64,000 nt of DNA from Anaerocolumna sp. MB42-C2 (GCF_030913705.1 NZ_CP133190.1:2743501-2807500), one strand, 5' to 3'; positions 1 to 8,932 are shown, numbered from the stretch's first letter. The notes: a model not told the origin generated them from the letters alone. Numbers and translations are program-made.

Positions 1-1039
1 TCCTGCGAGAAAACAGATAAACGAAAACACCGTCATCAGTCAAATAATAGCAACCGTCCGTGATGTTCGGGTCAAAAGTACTTTCTTCAGGTGGCAGATT
101 TAGTGCGTCTATTTCAGAAGTTTGAGTATTCACGCGCAGGAACATATTTGACCGCAACGATTGAAATATGGCAAAACCGTTCAAATATATTGCCACATAC
201 AGCTTTAGTGTTTCTGAACTCTTAAACCCTTTCGGAAAATTTAGGTATTTAGTTTTCGCTCCCGTAACTAAATCCCATTTAACTAAGCTTGTGTCCAAAC
301 AACCGAGCCAGCAGTTTCTGCCGTCATAGCAAATGGACATATATTCGGATGCTTTATCAACAGTTCTTAAACTTTCTGTGTTGCAATCAAACTCAATAAC
401 ACAATTAGGATTAAGTGTAACAAGCATAATTTTGTTTCCTGCGAGACAAGATGAACGTACATAAGTGCTGTTTGCCACGAAATTCGGAATGTTTATAAAT
501 CTCAACTCATCTTTTTGCAAATCAAGCACACCTATTGCGGGATAGAAAAATGGTATAAGGTAAAGCTTGCCGTCAAGATAAGCCGACCTATTTAAATTCA
601 CAGAATAATTTTCATTAATCCAATACTCTTTCTTTGAGGAGTTTTTTACATTATACCGTATTAAGTTTTTTGTTCTTGTCGGTATCAAAAATATTTCATC
701 TTTAAGCAATGTACTTAACATCCTTGGATTGTTCGCAAGTACGTCACTGTCATCAGCAATCGCAATGGTCTCAACTTCTCCGCTTTTCAAATTAACTTTT
801 GCAAGCAACGAGTTTGTTAAGAATGTGGTATACAACACATCGCCATCAATAACGCCGCTCAACAATGAAAGGGGATTTACAAAATCATGGTATTGGTATA
901 TTATCGGCTTCCCCGTCTTCTGATACAGCGTCATAACGCTCGACGCGTCGCCATAATATGCATCGCTCATAGCGATTACCCTGTGTAAGTCTGGACTATC
1001 ATCGTAGATGAAATTTGACCGTTTTTTATTGTTTTCCAT
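1..1039 (-). CDS. Beta-propeller-like protein of unknown function, C-terminus beyond window
   Basis: An open frame of 346 codons enters from the left edge on the minus strand, so the C-terminus is missing. The chosen ATG at 1039 follows an AGGAG site five bases upstream. The protein has no signal peptide or membrane segment. It consists of repeated short beta-strand stretches ending in aromatic and aspartate-rich turns (for example YLDGKLYLIPFF and YDGRNCWLGCLD), as in WD40- or Kelch-like propellers. The frame stays open upstream to a stop near 1206, with another ATG at 1096, and the translated extension looks protein-like. The true N-terminus may therefore be longer, or an upstream domain may have been lost. 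No function can be assigned. Confidence 0.6.
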   Translation of the reverse strand, partial: MENNKKRSNFIYDDSPDLHRVIAMSDAYYGDASSVMTLYQKTGKPIIYQYHDFVNPLSLLSGVIDGDVLYTTFLTNSLLAKVNLKSGEVETIAIADDSDVLANNPRMLSTLLKDEIFLIPTRTKNLIRYNVKNSSKKEYWINENYSVNLNRSAYLDGKLYLIPFFYPAIGVLDLQKDELRFINIPNFVANSTYVRSSCLAGNKIMLVTLNPNCVIEFDCNTESLRTVDKASEYMSICYDGRNCWLGCLDTSLVKWDLVTGAKTKYLNFPKGFKSSETLKLYVAIYLNGFAIFQSLRSNMFLRVNTQTSEIDALNLPPEESTFDPNITDGCYYLTDDGVFVYLFSRR

Positions 1040-1309
1040 TTTTACTCCTACTGTTTCTTGAAAATTAGTTGTGTCGACGTAATAAGCATTTGACATTCCT
1101 ATTGCTACAACCGTACCATTGATATGGATAGAAAACACCCGATTTTCGTCGCTTTTTCCTATGAAAGCTTCCGTGTTTTGCGACCATTTGCAACCAAAGT
1201 TATCCTAATACGCAACCAAATGCGACCGCCGAATTGAATTATTTACTTATATTCATTACCCTCATTCAAGGAAATCCGATGTATTATCATAAATGCCAAA
1301 ATCTTCTTT

Positions 1310-1605
1310 TATATAATTCCTTTTTCTAATAGCTGCCGTCTCATTGTTTTGTAAGTACTTTCATTAAGCGGATGCGGCGCCACCAAAGCACCATATGCCA
1401 AGAAGATTGGCGAATGACCGTTGAGATTCACCCGCTGTATAGAGAATACGAATTTGAGAGTATAAACCTTCTTTTTTATGCTTAGCATATTTATTATAAT
1501 ATTTCTTCGCACGCTCCATATCTCCACATTCATAAATAAATCCAACACCTATAGTAGATAGATAATCGCTTACACCTTCCATCTTACATTCTTTTTAACT
1601 ATCGT
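1310..1605 (-). pseudogene. Truncated remnant of a TPR-containing glycosyltransferase
   Basis: On the minus strand the segment from about 1605 translates as CKMEGVSDYLS and then GFIYECGDMERAKKYYNK. This closely matches the C-terminal TPR end of the intact glycosyltransferase at 6846-7904 (KMEGVNDYLAFYNIGVIYEC, then INRAKTYYNK). The similarity holds at DNA level and stops abruptly near 1605, so the catalytic domain is absent. Further on, a second frame (to 1309) ends in STYKTMRRQLLEKGII. That end faintly resembles DUF4357-type C-termini and is probably unrelated sequence joined to the remnant. No functional product is expected. Confidence 0.6.
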
Positions 1606-1631
1606 TTTAATTTTTGTTCAATATACATAAA

Positions 1632-1676
1632 GCATATATTATATTTCGACATAAAGCAATAAAATATAAAGAGATA
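1632..1676. repeat. Direct repeat copy 1 with Spo0A-like box
   Basis: About 45 bases nearly identical to 5151-5195. The shared core includes TTTCGACATAAAGCAATAAA. On the minus strand it contains TGTCGAA, the Spo0A (0A-box) core, directly followed by the -10-like sequence TATAAT. It lies just upstream of the truncated glycosyltransferase remnant. The repeat is seen directly; a Spo0A role is inference. Confidence 0.6.
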
Positions 1677-1744
1677 AATTTAATTTTTGCGAAATATATA
1701 TTACTCATCTACTGTCCTATCAGCACTTACAGTGTCTGGCAATG

Positions 1745-2661
1745 GGTGATCAAAATTTAAAACAGATCATACGCTTAATCATTTTTAACCGACTATTAAT
1801 ACCTTCCAGTAACCCGTTGTTCAGAGAACTGGCAACCGCATTTTCTACTGCTTCAATATCTTTGTTGCGACCTGACACAAAAGATTTCAAATTTATTACG
1901 CTGCAGTTTTCAAAGTATTCTATAAACAGGATAAGCAATGACATGCGTTTCTTATTAAAATTTTCTGGGAATACTTTGGCTGCAGTATTAAAATTTGTGG
2001 ATATTTATCAGATATATAATGTCAGTCATCAGACTCTATGTATTTATTCATCCAGATATGTTGAAAGACCTGGGTTCGCTTTTATGAAATGAAAAGGAAC
2101 TTTTTTATGATTGATTAGCTTCCCAATACTGTTTTTAGATGAATGGTATTCTATATTGTATATCTGCAGAAATTTCTTAGAGTAGTCATAAAAAGTAGAT
2201 ATAAATTCTTATATATTGATGTTCTTTAAGCCATTATTTAAAGGACGAACCATCTCGACCATCAAGAATTGCGACTGAATTATGTGAATACTCATCACAG
2301 ATAACGGTACCGTAAGTCTGCCCTTTTTTAAAAGCAAAGCATCAATACCAATAAAACTGCCACACTGATGTTTGCTGTTCTCATTATCTAGTGATTAATA
2401 GCCTTATTACCGTATCATCGCTAACCTTATTACCATTTCACGGCAAATTCGAGAGCAGCCTTCTCAACTGGTATTCATTGCAATACTTAAAATGAGTTGC
2501 TCAAAACGCTCTGTTTTTCGGCGGTAAGTACCAGTAAATCCTTCAAGTTCTTCAGCAAATACTTTTTGTTTACATTTAGAATTTTCACAGTAATAGAGGT
2601 ATGCAATTATACCAAGTTCAACCTCTTTCAAATATAATTCATAGTAATAACAAGGTAACAT
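1745..2661 (-). pseudogene. Decayed ISL3-family transposase
   Basis: Three pieces in the correct order on the minus strand match ISL3 transposases. An N-terminal zinc-binding piece (YYCENSKCKQKVFAEELEGF) lies at 2464-2661. A central piece near 2270-2360 reads KKGQTYGTVICDEYSHNSV, the ISL3 catalytic-core pattern. A C-terminal piece at 1750-1944 has NNGLLEGINSRLKMIKRM, matching the typical NGxVEGxxNxxKxIKR motif. Stops and frame changes separate them, so the element is dead. I could not find clear terminal inverted repeats or a target duplication. It marks past insertion at the edge of the glycosylation island. Confidence 0.8.
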
Positions 2662-2726
2662 CTTGATATATTTTTAATGTGTTTTACCGTTTATACTGAT
2701 ACAGTGTATATGATATATATAATAAA

Positions 2727-2762
2727 ACGCCGTATGTGAGAAAATGTCTTCTCAATCGGCGT
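2727..2762. terminator. Hairpin between decayed transposase and small-gene pair
   Basis: ACGCCG and TGAGAA pair with TTCTCA and CGGCGT around a short loop. The hairpin sits just past the stop of the minus-strand frame at 2765 and is flanked by T-rich tracts on both sides, so it could terminate transcripts from either direction. Confidence 0.6.
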
Positions 2763-2764
2763 AA

Positions 2765-3088
2765 TTATTTTTTAGAATCATTTTTTCTTAAACGTCCGCA
2801 CTTAGCCAACACACAATGAATTAGTTTTAAACTTTCATAAGGCAGATTCTCTTCTGCCTGTTCATCAAAATATGTCTCCACTTCTAAAAAATCACCTTCA
2901 GAACCGGCTATAAATAATTCTCTGGCATATAGATTCAGTAATTTCTCGGATAGTTTTTCACTTCGTTTTATTACTGAAAATTTACTGCGGAAAGCTAAAA
3001 TAATTAAATAGCTATATTTGTGACTATCTGGATCCTGCTTTTTAGCGTTGACAGAAAGGGCAGAATATATTTTTCCAAAACCATTGCT
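2765..3088 (-). pseudogene. Start-less reading frame overlapping the 3' end of the 3004 gene
   Basis: A 107-codon open frame that looks protein-coding (for example SEKLSEKLLNLYARELFIAG and FDEQAEENLPYESLKLIHCV) but has no ATG, GTG or TTG start in frame. It overlaps the last 85 bases of the 3004-3384 gene in another frame and ends right at the hairpin 2727-2762. Either a frameshift has split one longer protein in two, or translation enters by reinitiation or frameshifting. The product would be small, helical and cytoplasmic. I do not recognise the family. Confidence 0.4.
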
Positions 3089-3384
3089 TTATCTAAATCG
3101 TCATGTTCTTTTATGGAAATACTTAACTTATTTATTGCAATATTAATATTTTCTTTATCAATAGCATCTCCACTCTCATTTATTATCTCCATCGTCCGGT
3201 TTAGTACCTCAATTGTCCAATTAATACCATTAGTAATAGCTTGAAATAACTCGTCTGTATCAGCTCTCTTCTCGCCTCTTAATTCATTAATAATTGATTT
3301 AACAGCCGGTAATAATCTATTTAGATAATTATCTAATTCCTCCAATGCTTCCATCTGCTGTTCTCTCAGAGTTTTCTCTTCCAT
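3004..3384 (-). CDS. Small helical protein of unknown function
   Basis: A 126-residue, charged, helix-rich cytoplasmic protein starting MEEKTLREQQ, with no signal peptide or membrane segment. An upstream GTG at 3420 is also in frame but has no ribosome site before it. The ATG at 3384 is preceded, 26 bases away, by GAAAGGAG, with a perfect small hairpin (CCCAGG-T-CCTGGG) between. Folding that hairpin would bring the site closer to the ATG. The gene lies between the decayed ISL3 element and the FkbM gene. Its C-terminus overlaps another plausible frame (2765-3088), so it may be truncated by a frameshift. Family not recognised. Confidence 0.55.
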   Translation of the reverse strand: MEEKTLREQQMEALEELDNYLNRLLPAVKSIINELRGEKRADTDELFQAITNGINWTIEVLNRTMEIINESGDAIDKENINIAINKLSISIKEHDDLDKAMVLEKYILPFLSTLKSRIQIVTNIAI

Positions 3385-3595
3385 ATTAATCGCGCCCCAG
3401 GACCTGGGTTCTCCTTTCACTCATGCATTTTTATATACTATAACATCTAAAAAGACATTTAATAATCTTTTTCCCAATGTAATTAGATTAATTTCTCTAT
3501 AAAAATCTCTGTTTTGCAATAGAAACAATTGTATAATCCGATTTTATTTTCAACTGATCTATAACCTTTACTATATACAACAATTATCACATGCG

Positions 3596-4816
3596 TCATA
3601 ATGCAAACAAAACGTATTCTGTTGGACCAAGTTGACTTCCATTATATCTCATATAAAAATGATAATTAGGATCCATTTCTTCAATCATACGAGGTATCTT
3701 CCATATGTCTTCGTTATTATGATATGTACAAATGGTCAATTTAGGATGTTCATTCATTATGTGCTTTTTACAACCCTTTAAAGCTTCCTGTTCTGCACCC
3801 TCTATATCCATCTTAATAAACGTCACTTTTTCTGTTATGTCATTATCAATTGATACAATGTCAACCGGTATTTCCCCTTTTTCCTTTACCATATTGGAAG
3901 AGCCTGATAAACCGAACTTATGAAAATACATCGTTTTATTCTCCGCTCCGACACCTTTATTTCTTATTACAATATTATCGTAAGCGGATAAAGTATCGTG
4001 ACATTTTGACACACTTTCCTCCGTAATTTCATAACAATATATTTTCTTATAATGTCCGTATGTTTCTATAAAACTTTTTGCCGAATCACCATTATAAGCT
4101 CCTATATCCACAAATACTTCATTTTCATTACAAGTAACAAGATCCATGTCAAAATAATCAGCAAAATTATTTTCCTTAATTTGAAACAAAATAGAAAGAT
4201 CGAAATATAACCAGTTTCTGAGTATACCAGATAAAACCATCTTAGAGCGGTAATCTTCTAAACGTTCATATAACCAGATGAAATCCTCCTGATGATCTTT
4301 TAGCGCCCTGCATCTTTGTTCAAAAACGTCGAAATCATTCATTTCCATATTTAGGCTACCCCAAAAATCCTTAGTAATGCCATAAAAATGTTTTAACTGT
4401 TGATAGTAGTCTTCATTAACCGATCGAATATTTATTAAATTAGTAATACAATTCGCTACCATATCCGTATAATCTGTTACGGTAACATAATCCATTATTT
4501 TATAAAATTCCCGGTCAACGCTACTTGGCAAGTCAAATCGGCGTTTTACAGTTTGAATAATTAAATTTCTCCATTTGTCCACTTCTATTATAAACAATTC
4601 AAGATTTTTATCATCAGCGCCAAGTGAATCTATATATTTTAATGCATTATTATTATTAATCTTTTCAGTACTAAAAACAGCCTCATTTATTTCCAATATA
4701 GCATCATGTATATCGTTTATTAACTCCATATTTACTGTATTCTGTTTTCGTATCATATTTTCTATTTGTTCAATACTTCTTAAAATGCCTAAAATCTGCT
4801 TATCATCTGCATTCAT
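3596..4816 (-). CDS. FkbM-family SAM-dependent methyltransferase
   Basis: 406 residues. About 230 N-terminal residues are helical and unassigned. They are followed by a class I methyltransferase domain with the SAM-binding loop VDIGAYNGDS (about 236-245) and the FkbM signature KMDIEGAE (about 335-342). FkbM enzymes usually O-methylate sugars or secondary metabolites. Beside a pseudaminic acid and glycosyltransferase island, methylation of a flagellar or surface glycan is the likely role, which is inference. The ATG follows GAAAGGATATAAC. The helical N-terminal extension is longer than in minimal FkbM proteins and may hold a partner-binding or second domain. Confidence 0.85.
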   Translation of the reverse strand: MNADDKQILGILRSIEQIENMIRKQNTVNMELINDIHDAILEINEAVFSTEKINNNNALKYIDSLGADDKNLELFIIEVDKWRNLIIQTVKRRFDLPSSVDREFYKIMDYVTVTDYTDMVANCITNLINIRSVNEDYYQQLKHFYGITKDFWGSLNMEMNDFDVFEQRCRALKDHQEDFIWLYERLEDYRSKMVLSGILRNWLYFDLSILFQIKENNFADYFDMDLVTCNENEVFVDIGAYNGDSAKSFIETYGHYKKIYCYEITEESVSKCHDTLSAYDNIVIRNKGVGAENKTMYFHKFGLSGSSNMVKEKGEIPVDIVSIDNDITEKVTFIKMDIEGAEQEALKGCKKHIMNEHPKLTICTYHNNEDIWKIPRMIEEMDPNYHFYMRYNGSQLGPTEYVLFAL

Positions 4817-4829
4817 GTTATATCCTTTC

Positions 4830-4964
4830 TCAGTAAAAACTATGGGGCTTGTTTGGGTTAATTGTAAGGTTGTTTTTCTTCCTCATTTTTGTTGGCCGAA
4901 TTAATTGTTTTATATTTTCATCCAAGGCAGGTACTACCTCTGTTTTACTTTCTTTAATATCCAT
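4830..4964 (-). CDS. Possible 44-residue ORF upstream of FkbM gene
   Basis: The ATG at 4964 opens a 44-codon frame (starting MDIKESKTEVVPALDEN, lysine- and asparagine-rich at the end) that stops 13 bases before the FkbM start, in the space holding its ribosome site. No good Shine-Dalgarno precedes it. It could be a leader peptide, a remnant or chance. Confidence 0.25.
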   Translation of the reverse strand: MDIKESKTEVVPALDENIKQLIRPTKMRKKNNLTINPNKPHSFY

Positions 4965-5150
4965 AACTAGAAATTCATAAAAGAAGTCTTTAATTGTCAG
5001 GTTGCTATAAAAATTTATTAATTATAACTAAATTTCAATAATATCATAAAAAATTCTTAAGTATTACAATATAAAAGTGCAACTTTTCAAACGGTATATC
5101 AAAAATTCTTTGTTACTCTTAAAAACAAGCCGTATATTGAATGAATATAC

Positions 5151-5195
5151 GCATGTATTATATTTCGACATAAAGCAATAAAATGTAAAGGGACA
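5151..5195. repeat. Direct repeat copy 2 with Spo0A-like box
   Basis: Second copy of the repeat at 1632-1676, same orientation, differing at only a few positions over about 45 bases. It again has TGTCGAA followed by TATAAT on the minus strand, about 340 bases upstream of the FkbM start. Confidence 0.6.
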
Positions 5196-5475
5196 TAATG
5201 TTTTTTTAGCAAAAGTATTTTCCGAAGAATTTATGATAGAAAAAATTTTCATCTCAGTTTCTGCTTTGTTAATTGGGAACTCCGTTCATATCACCTTTGA
5301 GTACAAATCATTGTAATTAGCGTAAGTTTTTCTCTCATACCGAGATAATCAAAAAGTATAAAGAAATATATAATGAATACACCCTGAACACAAATTAATT
5401 ATTGCTATTTATAAATTAAACCAATATAATAATATAAATAACCTGTATAAAAAATAGATATGGAGAAAGTAGCTT

Positions 5476-6651
5476 ATGGCGGAAAATATTATAGTTTTAA
5501 AAGGGCAATCTCAATACAATGTGTTACGTATCGCTGCCGATTACATGATAGAATCATTTAAAAAAAGAGGTTATAATGTAATTGAATTCGATCTTACCAC
5601 AGATGGAGCATTAACTGAATTTATTGATACTGCAACGAAAATAACTTGCTCATTAATATTTTCTTTTCAAGCCTTACTTTTTGACGTTCTCCTAAGTGAT
5701 AGTAAAACCGCTCTACTCAATCAATTGAACATTCCTGTATTTGGACATATTGTGGATCATCCTATTTATCATAATTTAAGATTATCACAAGTAAATGGGG
5801 ATAATATATACTTAGGCTGTATTGATCAAAGCCATGTTGATTATGTTCATAAATATTATACAAACATAAAAAATGTAACCTATTTACCTCATGGAGGATT
5901 TAATGCAAGTACTATTACTCCCTATCAGGAAAGATCAATTGACTTATTTTTCCCTTGTTCTTATTCGGAGCCGGATGAGATAATGAATAAAATTAATGCT
6001 CTACCAGAAGTCTATCAAAATATGTGTATAATATTTATTAAAAAAATGCTCGATGATCCAACACAAAATTTACAGGATACTCTGTATCAATATTTAGATA
6101 ATATAAACTTTATCTATGAAGATGAAGACTTTACTCAGATAATGGAAATTGTAAAAGTAGTAGATCAATATATACGTGCTTATACTCGCGATAAATGTAT
6201 ACGATATCTGCTTGATAATGGCATTACGGTAACAGTGTCCGGTAATGGTTGGCCTAAATTTAAATCAGCTCACATAAATAATCTTAATATACTTGAATCG
6301 AACGGTATGGCATTTGGGGATGTATTAAATGTTATGGGGAAATCAAAAATGGTCTTAAATCATATTGCAACTCACCAGAATGGTACTCACGAAAGAATTT
6401 TTACAAGCATGATGTGTGGAGCTGTCTGCCTAACACTCGATTTTCCTAGCGTACATACTGAATTTATAGACTCTAAGAATATTATTTTATTTTCCGATAA
6501 TAATTTAAAGCTATTTACAGATAGAATAAAAGATTTACTATCATATCCCACTAAGGCAGAAGAAATAGCAAAAAAGGGTACTCTTATCGCTGCTCAGTCA
6601 CACTCATGGTTAAATAATGTGGACAAAATACTAGAAATTATTAAAAATTAA
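5476..6651 (+). CDS. CgeB-like glycosyltransferase (GT4-type fold)
   Basis: 391 residues, preceded by GGAGAAAG. The C-terminal half matches the glycosyl-transferase 1_2/CgeB pattern: GNGWPKF, a helix, HQNGTHERIFTSMMCGAV, then a short tail with the spaced hydrophobic pattern of nucleotide-sugar-binding domains. The N-terminal half lacks the DUF3880-type beginning of the two CgeB-like enzymes at 16470 and 18551, so it is a separate branch. It is the only gene of the glycosylation island on the plus strand. It converges on the TPR glycosyltransferase gene and shares a terminator hairpin with it. Likely role: adding sugar to a flagellar or surface glycan. Donor and acceptor are unknown. Confidence 0.7.
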   Translation: MAENIIVLKGQSQYNVLRIAADYMIESFKKRGYNVIEFDLTTDGALTEFIDTATKITCSLIFSFQALLFDVLLSDSKTALLNQLNIPVFGHIVDHPIYHNLRLSQVNGDNIYLGCIDQSHVDYVHKYYTNIKNVTYLPHGGFNASTITPYQERSIDLFFPCSYSEPDEIMNKINALPEVYQNMCIIFIKKMLDDPTQNLQDTLYQYLDNINFIYEDEDFTQIMEIVKVVDQYIRAYTRDKCIRYLLDNGITVTVSGNGWPKFKSAHINNLNILESNGMAFGDVLNVMGKSKMVLNHIATHQNGTHERIFTSMMCGAVCLTLDFPSVHTEFIDSKNIILFSDNNLKLFTDRIKDLLSYPTKAEEIAKKGTLIAAQSHSWLNNVDKILEIIKN

Positions 6652-6729
6652 ATATTCTTTCATTTTGTTTAAATTTACATGAACTCCTTTTTAAGAATTC
6701 CTAATTTAGATTTTTAATCAATAATATAA

Positions 6730-6791
6730 AAAATCCATGAAATGCATATTAAAGGCATGAGCTTCAACTTTTACCGCAATTCATGGATTTT
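6730..6791. terminator. Bidirectional terminator-like inverted repeat between convergent genes
   Basis: Perfect 12-base arms (AAAATCCATGAA and TTCATGGATTTT) with a 38-base loop, in the gap between the plus-strand gene ending at 6651 and the minus-strand gene ending at 6846. The ends are A/T-rich on both sides. The loop is long for a simple terminator. Confidence 0.55.
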
Positions 6792-6845
6792 GCAAAATAA
6801 TCCAAGTACATATATATAAATATAAACTTTGATACGTTCTCTATA

Positions 6846-7904
6846 TCAAGAAGTCAATAATTTTTTACTTCTAAGAACTGCAAGGTTATAGTTTTCACAT
6901 TTATTATAATATGTTTTTGCCCTATTAATATCTCCCAAGCATTCATAAATGACCCCAATATTGTAAAATGCCAGGTAATCATTTACTCCCTCCATCTTAC
7001 ATACTTCTTTTTTAGCGGCTTTTAAGAATTCATCAATAGCTTCCTGATACTTGCCATTATTCATCAAAACCAATGCAATTAAAAAGATAAAATCCGCCGA
7101 TTGTGAAAATTCATCATATACATTTAACAATTGTAAAGCGATTTCATACTGGCCTGTATTTAAAAGAGAATACCCATAGCTTTCAATCATATCCTGCACA
7201 TATTCAAGTCCAGGATTTAAATCACAATATAATGCTTCTCCCAAAAACTTGCTTGAGCCAACATAATCTTCCTCCATATAATAACTTTTTCCTAATTGAT
7301 ATAAAATGTACGGATCATTTGGTTGTTTTTTTAATGCTTGTTTTAATAAATTAATATTTCTTAATGCCTTATTCTTTCTTTCTTCTAGAGTACCTCCATA
7401 TCCTGAGTGTATAATTTTTATAGGGGCGTTATATGTTTCAACAATAGAATTATCATATGGTTCTAATTGTTCATGAATCATTCCCTCATATTTAAAATGT
7501 TTTTTTGAAAATAACCTGCTCACTCTTTCCTTGTATTTATAATCAATACCCTTTCGGTTATACTCATTAATACATAATAACCGTCCAATTTGTTTAGGTT
7601 TTTGATTTATTAAGCGTTCTATTAAATTCATATCAATGCTTTCGATAATCTCATCACCGTCTAAAACCAGGATATATTCATTCTTTGCTTTGCTAATAGC
7701 GTAATTTCTTGCTTCACTAAAGTTATTATTCCATTTATAGTCATATATTTTATCCGTATATCTCTGCGCAATGTCTTTTGTTTTATCCGTAGAACCTGTA
7801 TCAGCAATTATTATTTCATCTATAAAACCTAAGACACTATCCAGACAATTTGCTAATTTTCTTTCCTCATTTTTCACTATCATGCAAAGACTTATTGCAA
7901 TCAT
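6846..7904 (-). CDS. GT2 glycosyltransferase with C-terminal TPR repeats (SunS-like)
   Basis: 352 residues. The start at 7904 (MIAISLCMIVKNEE) is chosen because GAGAGG lies at normal distance; the ATG at 7913 would be too close. The GT-A domain covers about 1-225 with VKNEE, ADTGSTDKT and the metal-binding LDGDE. Tetratricopeptide repeats follow (for example YILYQLGKSYYMEEDYVGSS and YNIGVIYECLGDINRAKTYY). This is the layout of SunS-like peptide glycosyltransferases and of many flagellar glycan genes; the TPR part probably holds a protein acceptor. It is the last gene of the leftward pse operon, 32 bases after pseB. A truncated copy of its 3' end lies at 1310-1605. Confidence 0.85.
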   Translation of the reverse strand: MIAISLCMIVKNEERKLANCLDSVLGFIDEIIIADTGSTDKTKDIAQRYTDKIYDYKWNNNFSEARNYAISKAKNEYILVLDGDEIIESIDMNLIERLINQKPKQIGRLLCINEYNRKGIDYKYKERVSRLFSKKHFKYEGMIHEQLEPYDNSIVETYNAPIKIIHSGYGGTLEERKNKALRNINLLKQALKKQPNDPYILYQLGKSYYMEEDYVGSSKFLGEALYCDLNPGLEYVQDMIESYGYSLLNTGQYEIALQLLNVYDEFSQSADFIFLIALVLMNNGKYQEAIDEFLKAAKKEVCKMEGVNDYLAFYNIGVIYECLGDINRAKTYYNKCENYNLAVLRSKKLLTS

Positions 7905-7936
7905 TAATGGCATTCCTCTCTTGTATTAAATTTCTT

Positions 7937-8932
7937 TTACTTAATACTCTTTAATGCTTTTTCCAAATCACTACTGGAGAGCCATTTTGTATTATTGCCT
8001 GAATTATATTCAAATCCCTCTTCTACTAATATACCGCCCGGTAATAATGATTTATTTATATCCACCCATTCAAAATTAGGGTAAATAATGTAATGCTTAT
8101 CATATTCATAAGTGGATCTGGAATCATCCTTTGTTACCATAACCTCATGCAGTTTTTCACCTTCGCGTATACCGATTTCTTTTAATTCTGCATTCGGTAA
8201 CATTGCTTTTGCCAAATCAGTAATATTAAATGAAGGAATTTTAGATATATAAGTTTCTCCGCCTTTTGCTTCTTCTAATGCTTTAAACACCAGTTCAACA
8301 CCTTGCTCAAGTGTTATCCAAAAACGTGTCATACGAAAATCTGTAATTGGCAGTACAGTTTCACCTTTTTCCATTAAATTTTGAAAGATAGGTATAATGG
8401 AACCACGGCTTCCTGCAACATTACCGTATCGAACGATGGCAAACCTGGTATCTTTCTGCCCTGAATAAGCATTCGCAGCAATAAAAAGTTTATCCGATAC
8501 GAGTTTTGTACCGCCATATAAATTAATAGGGTTAACCGCTTTATCCGTAGATAAAGCGACTACTTTTTTAACGCCTTTGTCAAGAGCTGCATCTATAACA
8601 TTTTGTGCACCGTGAATATTCGTTTTTATAGCTTCAAACGGATTATACTCACAGGTCGGCACTTGTTTCATAGCTGCCGCATGTATAACATAATCAACAC
8701 CTTCAAATGCTCTATAAAGTCGATCCTTATCTCTTACATCCCCTATAAAAAATCGTACCTTAGACATGTCCACTTTATCAGCATACTCTGTTTTCATGAC
8801 ACTTTGTTTAAATTCATCCCTTGAATAAATAATAACTTTATTGGGGTTAAATCTTTGAAATACCATCTCTAAAAACTTCTTGCCAAAGGAGCCAGTTCCA
8901 CCTGTAATTAATATATTCTTACCATTTAACAT
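7937..8932 (-). CDS. pseB: UDP-GlcNAc 4,6-dehydratase (inverting), PseB
   Basis: 331 residues. It performs the first step of pseudaminic acid synthesis: removal of water from UDP-GlcNAc with C5 inversion. It is an extended SDR enzyme with the NADP-binding loop GGTGSFG (about 11-17) and the PseB-type catalytic set in STDKAVNPINLYGGTK (D130, K131, Y139), where ordinary SDRs have Ser/Tyr/Lys. Length is normal for PseB. It follows pseG by 112 bases, the widest gap in this part of the operon. An internal weak promoter there cannot be excluded, but no sigma-28 site is visible. Confidence 0.95.
   Translation of the reverse strand: MLNGKNILITGGTGSFGKKFLEMVFQRFNPNKVIIYSRDEFKQSVMKTEYADKVDMSKVRFFIGDVRDKDRLYRAFEGVDYVIHAAAMKQVPTCEYNPFEAIKTNIHGAQNVIDAALDKGVKKVVALSTDKAVNPINLYGGTKLVSDKLFIAANAYSGQKDTRFAIVRYGNVAGSRGSIIPIFQNLMEKGETVLPITDFRMTRFWITLEQGVELVFKALEEAKGGETYISKIPSFNITDLAKAMLPNAELKEIGIREGEKLHEVMVTKDDSRSTYEYDKHYIIYPNFEWVDINKSLLPGGILVEEGFEYNSGNNTKWLSSSDLEKALKSIK

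Larger units (their letters stand above)
4817..5475. other. Long gap between divergent genes, mostly AT-rich
   Basis: 659 bases between the leftward FkbM gene and the rightward glycosyltransferase. It holds a possible small frame (4830-4964), the second copy of the direct repeat (5151-5195) and very AT-rich sequence near 5380-5460 that probably carries the promoter of the 5476 gene. I could not fix a convincing -35/-10 pair there. Confidence 0.5.

Noticed and set aside
1632..1676. Sigma-28 promoter from GTCGAAAT in the direct repeat
   Set aside because: Two changes from GCCGATAT and no TAAA at the correct distance; the Spo0A-like reading fits better.
1742..2092. 116-codon plus-strand ORF
   Set aside because: It is the opposite strand of the decayed ISL3 transposase, which has recognisable family motifs in order; the plus translation has none and lacks a ribosome site.
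5064..5252. 62-codon minus-strand ORF
   Set aside because: Contains the direct repeat, has no ribosome site, and its composition is what AT-rich DNA gives by chance.
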